This document shows, piece by piece, positions 10,211-20,200 of a stretch of DNA of 64,000 nucleotides (the stretch's first letter is position 1; the number at the start of each line of letters is the position of its first letter). The notes under the pieces are model-generated. The model was not told where the DNA came from. It worked only from the letters and a program-made list of their open reading frames with translations, and did no database searches. A program made the position numbers and the translations under genes. This DNA is from Massospora cicadina (taxonomy: Eukaryota; Entomophthoromycota; Entomophthoromycetes; Entomophthorales; Entomophthoraceae). The DNA is taken from contig JAKSZP010005261.1 of NCBI GenBank assembly GCA_022478985.1, forward strand, positions 62,001-126,000. The letters are read 5' to 3'.

Positions 10211-13200
10211 ATGAAGGACGAGGCGCTCCATGCTGACATCCCTGCCCAGCCTCAAGTATCCCCCACGAATAAACCAGAAGCCATTGTATCTGAGGAAGTA
10301 GGTGCAATATCTGATGACAATAAAGACATTGATACTTCTTACTCTTCTTCTATTGATTCTCCCATGTTCCTTACGTTACCGCCCCAGTTTGGAAGTTTGG
10401 TCACCTGAGTTGCCATTCGGGTCTGCAAGATTCCAGTTTATGCCATAGTTGATAGTGGCTCCCCCATGAATGTCATCTCTTCCGAGCTGATGATATGCAT
10501 CAAGGTCGCTCCTAATATGCCGCACTACATGGAGTATGGCACGGATGGCCCCCAGTGCACCTGATCCATAGGGGCCTATTCCTCTCTACCAATTCAGTTC
10601 AGAAAACTCGCTTTAAATACACCCACCATCACTCTGGACAACCCTAGCTATTATCTGCTCCCCAGGACACAGTTCCTTTAGGACTATATGATAGTTCTCC
10701 ACTATGATGGTGGTTTCCTCTCCCTTCTAGGACATCGAGTCCCTCTGGTTTTTGAAACTGCTCATGACTCTAGGGCTGAGGTCAAGGCCTGAGCCTGCCT
10801 ACTGGAGACCGAAGGACAAATCAATCAGCTCAAGTATCACATCTGGGGCTCTCGAGTCCAATTACCCCTCCTGCTGTTGACAGATTAGAGGGGATGCCGA
10901 TCTACTTGCCCTGGGTGACTACCGTACCCCCAAAATCCCAAGTCATTGTTGACACCTGAGTCCATGTCAATAATCCCTCAGGGTATTTACTGGAAGTCTG
11001 GGGCCTAGATAACCCCTCTCCCAAGGAAGTGCTGACCTGCCCCAGGATCCTTGATCCAGCGTATGCCAGATCTATATCAGTGTTGCTAGCCAACCTGACT
11101 GACAAACCAAAAGTTGTAGGTCTGAACCAACCCACCACTTACATCCACCTGTTAATGATAGGGGCTGTTGCTGACGTTTGAAGCTTTGGTGACTTAAGGG
11201 ACTTTGGCTTGGAGTCACTACCCTCAGTTAATTTGGTTGACGCTAATATTGGAAAGGACCTCTCTGATGAACAGTGACTTAAGGTTCAGGAGCTCTTGGA
11301 GGAATACTCAGACCTATTCTCAACTTTGACCTATGTTTTGGAAAGATGAACGGAGTCCTCCACCACATAGAAACTGGGGACGCCCCCCTTTTTGGTCCCA
11401 GCCTTACTGAAAGAGCAAGGTTGAAGAAGCCCAGGTTATGGTAGAACTCAAACAGCTGCTCGACGCTGGACTCTTGGTCCCTTCCCGTAGTCCTTGGGCC
11501 TCCCCTCTTCTGCTGGTCTGAAAGAAGGATGGCAAGCACTGGGTGGTGATGGATCATCACTGACTCAACTTCATTACCAAGAAGGACAGTTATCCTCTGC
11601 CCCAGATTGATGATTCTCTCCGCCTGCTTGCCGGTTCTCAGTACTTCTCAGCCATGGACCTCATCAGCAGGTATTGGCAGGTCAAGCTCGCCCCCGAAGA
11701 CTGAGCCAAGTGTGCTCTAATTGCCCACAAGGGGCTATTTGAGCCTACCAGGATGCCCCAAGGCCTCTGCAACGCCCCGGCCACGATCCAGCAAGCCATG
11801 GATGGGATCCTTGGGGACTTGAAGCTCTCGTGTGTCCTCATCTACCTGGACAACATTACCATTTTTTGCAAACCTTTAATGGACATGTAGAGCATCTCAA
11901 GGAAGTCTTTGAGCATCTCAGGAAGGCCTCCATCAAGCTCAAACTCACAAAGTGCTCCTTTTTCCAGCCTGAGCTAGAGTTTCTAGGGCACAAGGTCTCC
12001 AAGCGTGGCATCCAAACTATACCCAACAAAGTTGACGCCATAGAAAAGATGTCGCACCCCCAAAGTCTATGAGATATACAAGTTTTTCTAGGTATGGTGG
12101 GCTATTACTGTCAATTCATCCCGCGGTTTGCTGACCTAGCCAAGCCGCTGTTCTCCCTCCTACAAAAGAATGTACCATTCAAGTGGCTACCTGAGCAGGA
12201 ACAGGCCTTCAACGCTTTACATAAAGACTTATGTACTAAACCTATTCTAGTTCATCCTCGCTTCAACCAACCTTTCTTGCTGTTCACGGATGCAAGCGAT
12301 GTTGCTGTAGGAGCCATCCTAGCTCAGCATGATGAGGACCAGGTCAATCATCCCATGTATTATTTTAGTAAGATGCTAAACAAGGCTGAGCAGAACTACA
12401 GCATCTCTGAGAGGGAATGTCTAGCCATTCTCTTAGCCATCAAACTTTTCAGCCCTACCTCTACAGTACTCATTTTACTACTATTACAGACCACTCTTCA
12501 CTCTGATGGCTTCAACAAATGAATGACCCCAATGGTCAGTTGGCCAGGTGGGCCTTATTAATGCAAAGATACAATTTCACCATCATCCACTGCGCTGGCG
12601 CTATATACCAGAATGCTGACGGCCTCTCCCAGATGCCAGTATTAGCGGTCCTGACCCCGAGGAAGATCAGCCCTATGACCTGATAGGACAGCCCAAACGA
12701 TGAGAACTGGAAACCCCCGAGGTTCAGGCTGAACTCTGCTGAATGACTCAAGACACTCAAGTCAAGGATGGGCTACTCTACAAGAGAGTCAACAAGAAGT
12801 GGCTTCCCTACATCCAATCTTCCTCCCAAACTGACGTCATCCTGGAAAACCATTCTACTGTTGGACATGGTGCGGTTAAGAAGACCCATGAGTGGCTGAA
12901 GTCACACTGCTACTGGGACTGAATAGTAGAAACCATCCAAGAGGTTATGGAAGCTTGTATGACCTGCTGATCCCAAGACCGGGCCAACCCTCAATATCAG
13001 CAATCAGTTGTTGCCCCGACCAAACCTTTCAATGTCATTAGTATCAGCGTGGTGGGTCCCCTTCCCACTGGGCTGCATGATCAAAAGTATATTATCCTAG
13101 CCATAGACCACTTAGCTAAGTGCGTCGAGGCGATCTCAGTCCTTACTGCCACCGCTAAGGCTACCACCCTATTTCTTGTTTACTCCATTTTCACCCAGCA

Positions 13201-14065
13201 TGGGTGCTCCCAAACCTTGCTTCCGGACAATGGGTTGAACTTCACCTCCCAGGTAGTAAAGAAACTGACTTCGCTATTTGGCACCACCCAGAGTTTTGCT
13301 GCCCCCTACCACCCTTCTACTAATGGGGCAGTAGAACGCACTAACAGAACTCTTGTTTCCATTCTATGGAAGTTTGCCGCCTCAGATCCTGCCCGTTGGA
13401 ATCATTAACTGCCCAGCGCCTTGCTTGCCTACCGGGTAAGCTATCACCAGGTCATCAAGATGTCCCCATTCAAAGCCCTGTATGGGCGGTCATCTCAGCT
13501 ACCCAGTAGCGTCCAGCCTCTGCTCAAAGCCTCCACCCCCAAGAACTCCAATTTAACTATGAGGGCTCTAGCTGATGAGATTGTCCGGCTCCAAGCCTAA
13601 GCCACTCAAGGCATTATCATCACCACTGGAAGAGAGATATCCCGATCAAATCTTGGATGACCCTCCTTACCAGATTTTCAACTAGGTGACCTTATTCTCT
13701 TTTATCATCATCGACCTAGAGGCTGATAGAATAAGCTCGAAATATTGTGGTATGGACCCTACAAAGTTATACATAAGATGAAGTCTGAGTACTCCATTGC
13801 TGACATCAATCAAGGGACCATTGTAAATCGGGTGCATGGTTGGTTCCTCCAGCCATATACCCCCTCTGACAGAACCTTGAGGGGGGCCTTGTTGGGATTC
13901 AATATAGAAATTGTATCAAATTCCCATCTTCTGAATCAGGCCGTGCTGAATCAGTCATCAAACCTACCCAAGCTAAAACTATTTCAGGATTATCCTCACC
14001 TATTACTGATTCATGTGGGGCGGCATTTCCACCCATTCAGTCAGGTGAGCGACGCTATCCATTAA
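10211..14065 (+). pseudogene. Pol of element B: PR-RT-RNase H-integrase
   Basis: Starts at ATG 10211, overlapping the Gag stop (ATGA). Protease: AIVDSGSPMNVISS near 10446. RT: KKDGKHWVVMDHH near 11521 and SAMDLISRYWQVKLAPED near 11650, then the polymerase box YLDN at 11843-11854 in place of YLDD, and VGYYCQFIPRFADLAKPL near 12096. RNase H: LLFTDASDVAVGAILAQ near 12280. Integrase: HHCC finger (H-S-T-V-G-H ... C-M-T-C) at 12850-12970, core VVGPLPTG with Ser in place of the first catalytic Asp (13046-13048), DNGLNFTSQ near 13228 and the Glu in NGAVERTNRTL near 13324. A C-terminal GPYKVI block at 13752 follows. The frame crosses into the 3' LTR and stops at 14063-14065. Internal stops are mostly TGA, with a frameshift near 11350. 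Not functional. Confidence 0.85.
13877..13889 (+). promoter_or_regulatory. Polypurine tract of element B
   Basis: TTGAGGGGGGCCT lies directly before the 3' LTR start. The equivalent in C is TTGAGGGGGA at 22039-22049. It primes plus-strand DNA synthesis in LTR elements. Confidence 0.7.
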
Positions 14066-14302
14066 GGACGCCCTCGAGGAGGCCATTCTGGAAGATCAGT
14101 AAAGATCCTGATCAGATGAGGCCCCAACAATCCCAAAGGCACTGAGTCCCAACACACCCTATAAATATCGAAGCCTTTTAGTTTAATAAAATATTTGGTA
14201 TTCTAACCCATTTTCCAGTTTCCTCCTCAGCGCTCTTTACAATTTTTCCAGCTTCAAGCCCTGCAAACCCCAGCGCCAGTCCAAAGAACTGTAGCACCGA
14301 TA
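13890..14302 (+). repeat. 3' LTR of element B
   Basis: Starts TGTTGGGATTC and pairs along its full length with 7009-7420. The end reads GCACCGATA instead of GCGCCAACA, and CTCCC follows, repeating the base pairs before the 5' LTR. Confidence 0.85.
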
Positions 14303-14307
14303 CTCCC

Positions 14308-14771
14308 CCTTTTTGGTAGTAGAACAATGGCAAAGTTTGTCCCAAAATTTCGAGATATTGCTTTAGAAAATCACACTGGACCCAAGTTTTTACATAAAAT
14401 TGGTGCTGATCAACATTTCATATCTTGGTCGGGAAGAACTATGGCCAAGGTGGTTATAAGAAGATAGCCAAATTCTAAAGGCAAGGTGCTATAGGCACCT
14501 CAAGAAGTGGTATGTAGGCCCGCCATCCTGAAGACCTAATTATGATATATGTCAGGGGCAAAATTAACCTCTTCATGAATTTTGCATAAGCAATATTGGT
14601 CTGAGCCCCACTAAAAATGATGGCTCAAACTCTTATTTTATCCACCCAATATATCAGCAAAAGTACAATCAGAATATGAAGATGTATTGTTTACTAGATA
14701 AATAGCGGTATCATTTGCAGAATCAAAAGTTTATGAAATCTGTTTGGCTACCTTGGGTAATTTTTTTTATG
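14308..14771 (-). pseudogene. Middle pol segment of element A between B and C
   Basis: This 460-bp piece joins the A sequence left of B (ending at 7008) to the A gag right of C (from 22465). On the minus strand it should lie between Gag and RT, where protease belongs. Short open runs are visible but I find no clear DSG/DTG motif, so the domain call is by position only. Confidence 0.45.
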
Positions 14772-14776
14772 GTAGT

Positions 14777-15188
14777 TGTTAGGATTTGAGTATAAAACAA
14801 ATTGAATTCCCCACTTCTAAATTTCGTCATAACAAGTTGACTTTTAAACTTATCCAAGCGAAAAAGGATTCAGAATTCTCATCACCAATTTCTAAGTTAT
14901 TTGGGACGACGTTTCTACTGATTTGGTCAGGTAGGTGGCGAAATACACTAAGGATGCTCATGAGGCAGTCAAACCAGAAGACTAGGAAAGATCCTGAATG
15001 GATGGGACTGCAACAATCTTTAAGGCACCATGTCCCCACTCACCCTATAAATATTGACACCTTTTAGCCTGATAAAATATTTGGTATTCTAACCATTTTT
15101 CCCATTTTCTTCTTGACCCTTTTTCAAATATGAAGCTTAGAGCCACCTTAAGACCTCGGCAACAGTCTAGAGAACTGCAACACCAACA
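14777..15188 (+). repeat. 5' LTR of element C
   Basis: Begins TGTTAGGATTTGAG and ends GCAACACCAACA. It shares CCCTATAAATATTGA, AAAATATTTGGTATTCTAAC and the 3' end with B. It is followed by a degraded primer-binding site, TGGTGTTTAATACAGGGG, at 15193-15210. Confidence 0.8.
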
Positions 15189-15249
15189 AACATGGTGTTT
15201 AATACAGGGGGCTCCAAGCTGTCCTAAGTGAAAACGTATATCACAAATA

Positions 15250-17200
15250 ATGGAAAACACTAGCAGCCCTGAAGACAAATCCGCTGGTCATTTGAGAAGC
15301 ATTGTTCAATGGGTTGGTACCTTGCAATACAAAATACCACCTGTGCAACCTGAAAGGTTAGAATTCTGGGCCGCATTCCAGTTCTCCCTGCCATCTATTG
15401 ATGAAAATCAGTACCAACTTCAGTATGAGAACCTTAACGATGTTGTTCAGCAATTAATAGATACATTTACTCTGTGGGTGCCACTCCAGACATTACCATG
15501 CCACTTCCATCCCTCTACCATTTGAGACCTCTATGACTTAACCAAGCTACCAGCAGTAGAACTTGTACTGGGTCCTGAACGCTACCTCCGCAACTTTGTT
15601 CACTCAGCTATTCATCATCTACTCCAACTAGTTGGGTTGCACCATCAAGAAGTTTCCTGGCAACTGGGGCTCACCCAGGCCTTACACTCTCATATCATCA
15701 ATTTCTACAATGCAGCCTCCTCCTTTGTTCACGACAACCATGAGGCCATTATTAATAACCAACGGTTGATCAACGAGGTCTGAGATCAAATTGTGGTGTT
15801 AGATAGTGGGATCTCTAGCTATCTTGAGGACCAGCTGCGTCAGAACGTTCAAACTCTTAAGGCAACATACAATCAGCACCTCCTCCAAGTTGAGTATCTG
15901 ATATGAGCCCTGCAATGGAACTATCATGAGCTGACTTTTTATGACTACTCCTCCAGGAGTGTTAGTCCTGAAGGGTCTAGGAGGCCTGAAGGCTCTGAAG
16001 GGCGTGTAGGACCTGAAAGGCTAAAGGATCTCATGGACCTCCCAGGCCCCAAACCCCTTACAACCACCCTTGATGGCCCTGAGGACCCATGGTAGAAGAA
16101 TGTGATAACAGCCTTGGCTGCCCTATGCGATCAAATTTGAGATGTAGCTCATATATGAAAACTCTGAGTGGATGGAGCCCCTCAACCCTAAGGTCTGCAT
16201 TGACGCTCTGTTGGACAAAATGGACAACCTCAGTGCCTTCACCAAGCTTATTAATACTTGAATCTATCAGTTTAGACAAACTTGTTGAGGGTTCAAAACC
16301 TGTATGACTGATCTAAAGAGCCAGCTTCACCTTTAGGGCGCCAACATTTAATCCCTAAAGGAGAAGCTTGCAAATAAGGCTTCCGTTTCCTCCCTCAACC
16401 AAAATTAGGATGACATTCAAGAGGTCCCTGATGGTCTATAATGACAGCTAGACCAGCATACCCTTACGACTATGAAGAAACTGTGATCTCAGAGCCAGCA
16501 GCCATCCCTGGTGTTAACACCCTTTCCACTCCTATTGTAACTAACTTTAATCCTAGCAAAAAAGAAAGGTTCACCCCGGCCATGAGAGCATTGCCTCCTT
16601 CCTGTATGCATATAAAAGCCCCATGGAGGAGGCCACTGACTGGCAGAAGGTAAAGAATATCCACTCCTGCCTAGATAGCACTGCCTGGGAGATCATGAAC
16701 TCCCATTTGAAGGAGTGCAATCTGGGAATAGGTCCGTACAGCTTAATCTAAGGGTTAAGCAGCAATCAAACCCTGGTTAATCAAAAACAGGCGTTCATGG
16801 GTATCCAATTGAATAAAGGAGAAAGCCCCATGGGAATTTTCCAGCTGCTTATACGCCCAAGCACAATAATTAGTCACTACAAAATTATATAATCCTGGAT
16901 GATGCTATTACCGCCATCATTTATGCATTGAGATCCTACTTTGAGGTTCAAATGAATATGATTTGACAGAAGAATGGGTTTACCTGCATCTGAGAGCAAG
17001 GAGGCGCTTAATGAGATCCCTGCATTTACTCTAAACTTTAATGCTACATTTACAGGCTCCTCTAATCATCCTAGAGTCTAAGTGGTCGAAAACCAGAAAT
17101 ACCTTGACCTCAAAGCACTTACTGTAACAGTTTCAGACACAGTGCCAAGATCAATTGGAAACAACTTGCTGAAGAGGTGGGAAAAGGGCCATCATTATGA
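15250..17200 (+). pseudogene. Gag of element C
   Basis: Starts at ATG 15250 and has an open N-terminal domain of about 90 codons (to 15525) with FQFSLPSIDENQYQLQYE, which restores the part of B that is broken by its solo LTR. An IHHLLQLVGLHHQEVSWQL block near 15610, a degraded Gly-X-Y tract (SPEGSRRPEGSEGRVGPE, about 15963-16020), a coiled region and a capsid domain follow. A partial zinc knuckle (YCNSFRHSAK) near 17120-17150 has lost its last Cys. The stop TGA at 17198-17200 overlaps the pol ATG at 17197, as in B. Many frameshifts are present, so no full-length protein is possible. Confidence 0.7.
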
Positions 17201-20200
17201 AGGATGAGGCGTTTCATGCTGACATCCCTACCCAGCCTCAAGAATCCACCATAACCTCGAATGAACTGAGAGCTATTGTGCCTAGAGAATAAGTTTTGGT
17301 ATCCAATGATAATAAAAAAAAGATACTGCTTACTCTTCTACTAATGACTCTTCCATGATCCTCACACTACTGCCCCAATTAAGAAGTCTGGTTGCCTGGG
17401 TCAAAGTAAAGTTCATAAAATTACAGTCCTTTCCATAGTCAGCAGTGGCTCCCCCATGAACGTCATAACATCCAAGCTAATGTAGTGCATCAAGATCGCT
17501 CCAGATTTGCCACATTATATGGAGTATGGCACGGCTGGCCCTCAATGTACCCAATCTATAGAACTTATTCCTCTCTACCATTGCAGTTTGGAAAGTTTGC
17601 TGTAAACACCCCCACTGTCGCGCTAGATAATCCTAGCTATGACCTGCTCCTCAGGACTCAGTTTCTTCGAGACTATTCAGCAGTACTCCATTATGATTGA
17701 AGCTTTCTATCCCTATAAGAGCATTAGGTCCCTATGGTCTTTGAGACTTCTCAAGATTATAAAACCAAGGTCAAAGACTGAGCCTGTCTACTGGAGAGTG
17801 AAAACCGAATCACTCTTCTTTAATATCACATTAGGGGCTCCTGAGTCTGACTGCACCCTCCTGTTATTGATAGGCAAGAGGGCATGTCATTCTACTTACC
17901 TAGGGCGACTACCATACCTTCAGAGTCCCAAGTCATTGCCTACTTCTAGGTCCATGTCAACATCCCCTTGGGATACCTATTAGAAATCTGAGGCCTAGAT
18001 AACCCATTAACAAAAGAGAAGCTAACTTGCCTGGGGATCCTAGAACCATCTTATGCCGGATCTATATCAGAGTTGTTGGTCAACCTTACTGATAAACACA
18101 AAATAGTAGGTCCAAACAGTCCTGCCAACTATGCCCACCTTCTACCGGTGGAGGCTATTTCTGATGTCTGAAGCTTTAGGGACTTGAGAGATTTTGGCTT
18201 GGAAACACCTCCATCAGTCAGCCTGGTCAACACCAATATTGGCAAGGACCTCTTGTATGACCAAAACATAACGGTCAAGAGTTTTTGGAGGAGTATTTTG
18301 GCCTATTTTTGGCATCAACCTATGACTTTGAAAGAATGAACGGAGTCCTACATCATGTGGAAACTGGGGGCGCTCACCCCTTCTGGTCCTAACCTTACCA
18401 AAAAAGCAAGGTTGAAGAAGCCCAGGTGGGAGTGTAACTCAAACAACTACTTGTTGCCAAACTCCTGGTACCATCACGCAGCCCTTGGGCGTCTCCTCTT
18501 CTGTGGTTGGAAGAAGGAAGGCAGCCACCGGGGGGTAATGGATTACTGATGACTCAACTCCATCGCCAAGAAGGACAGTTTTCATCTGCCCCAAATTGAC
18601 AATTCCCTTCATCTGCCTGCCAGATCCCAGTACTTTTCTGCCATGGAACTTTCATGCGGATCTTGGCAGGTCAAGTTCACCACTGAAGATTAAGCTAAGT
18701 GAGCGCTCATAGCCAACAAAGAAATTTTTGAACCCACAAGGATGCCCCAGGGCCTTTGAAACGCCCCAGCCACTTTCCAACGTGCCATGGATGGAATCCT
18801 TGGGGACTTGAAGTTTTCATGCGTCCTTGTCTACCAAGATGACATTACTATCTTCTCACAAACCTTTAATGGGCACATTGAGCATCTCAGGAAAGTCTTT
18901 AATTAGCTATGGAAGGCTTTCATAAAGCTTAAACCTTTGAAGTGCTCTTTTTCTAATCTGAACTAGAGTTTCTGGGAAAAATTTTCCAAGGATGGCATCC
19001 AGCCTATACTGGAAAAAGTTGACGCCATAGAGAGATTGTCACGCCCTAAAGCTTAAGGGATATCCAGGTATTCCTAGGCATGGTGGTCTATTATTGTCAG
19101 TTTATCCACTGGTTTACTGACTTACCAAAGACAAGCCACTGTTCTACCTCCTGCAAAAGAATGTACTGTTCGAATGGAGGCCTGAACAAGAACAGGCTTT
19201 TAATGCCTTGAGAACTGCTCTATGCACTAAACCCATTCTACTCCACCCACGCTTTTACCAACTCTTCTAGTAATTTACAGATGCGAGTGATGTTGCCATC
19301 AGGGCTATCCTAGACCAACATGATGAAAACCAAGTTGACCATTCTGTAGCCTATTTTAGTAAGACGTTGAGCAAAGCTGAACGGAACTACAGCGTTACCA
19401 AGAGAGAGTGCCTGGCTGTCTTTCTAGCCATCAAACATTTCTGGCCTTATCTTTACGGTACTCACTTTACTATTATTACAGACCACTCCTTGCTCCGGTA
19501 TCTCCAGAAAATGAAGGACCCAGATGGCCGACTAGACAGGTGGGCTTTACAACTACATAGCTTTGATTTCACCATTGTCCATCACACAGGCGCAATACAC
19601 CAAAATGCTGATAACCTCTCCAGGATGCAGGTGTTAGCAGCTTTGAACCCCAAGGAGGACCAGCTGCACAATTTAATAGGCCGGCCTGAGCATTGGGAAT
19701 TAAAAACTCCTGAGAAAAAAAAGCTGAGCTCTGAATGATGACTTGGGACATCCAAATTAAGGATGAAATGCTCTACAAGAAGGTCAATAAGAAGTGACTC
19801 CCTTATGTCTGCCCCTCTTCCTAAAATGATGTTAAACTAGAGGGCCATTCTACTGTGGGACATGGGACTGTTAGGAAGACTCACAATTGACTGAAGTCAT
19901 GATGTTACTGGGACCAAATGATAAAAACCATCCAAGAGGTCTTGGAGGCATGTATGACTTGCCAATCTCAAAATTTGAGCCATACCTCGCTTCCAACACT
20001 CAGTTGTCACCCCAATTGGGTCCTTCAATATACTTAGCATTGATGTGGTGGGCCCTCTTTCCACTGGGTTGCATGGTCATAAGTATATTATCCTAGCTGT
20101 GGACCACTTAACTAAGTTGGTTGAAGCAATTTGGTCCCAGGTACCACTGCCAAAGACACAGCTCTCTTTCTTGTTTGATCCATTTTCACCCAGCATGGGT

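Larger units (their letters stand above)
7482..10214 (+). pseudogene. Gag of element B (split by a solo LTR)
   Basis: Capsid-type polyprotein that packages the element RNA. It starts at ATG 7482 in the same context as the Gag start of C (METNSSPDDQ against MENTSSPEDK), runs to 7530, is interrupted by 7531-8322, and resumes at 8328. Visible parts: an N-terminal domain (8377-8955, with AIHNLLQLVGLHHQEV), a collagen-like Gly-X-Y tract (about 8988-9066), a long coiled region, and a capsid-like domain whose clearest open piece is 9633-10172. A zinc knuckle, CTYCNGFRHRAKTC (CX2CX4HX4C), lies at its end. A TGA at 10170 follows the knuckle where a Trp codon stands in C. The alignable Gag stop is TGA at 10212-10214, which overlaps the pol ATG. 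Frameshifts exist between 8600 and 9633. Confidence 0.75.
7009..14302 (+). mobile_element. Ty3/gypsy element B, complete but decayed
   Basis: A 7.3-kb element with two LTRs of about 412 bp, flanked by the perfect 5-bp target duplication CTCCC (7004-7008 and 14303-14307). Order: 5' LTR, primer-binding site, gag, pol with PR-RT-RH-IN, polypurine tract, 3' LTR. It sits inside element A in the opposite orientation. My hand count over the first 166 aligned LTR bases finds about 21 differences, so it is not recent. A 792-bp solo LTR interrupts gag. Gag and pol contain several stops, mostly TGA, and at least one frameshift near 11350. Confidence 0.85.

Noticed and set aside
10170..13000. TGA read as Trp (a changed nuclear code), because several TGA codons in B face TGG in C
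   Set aside because: Core Trp residues of RT and integrase remain TGG in both copies, and other TGA codons face CAA, which fits decayed CGA. TAA and TAG stops are also present.
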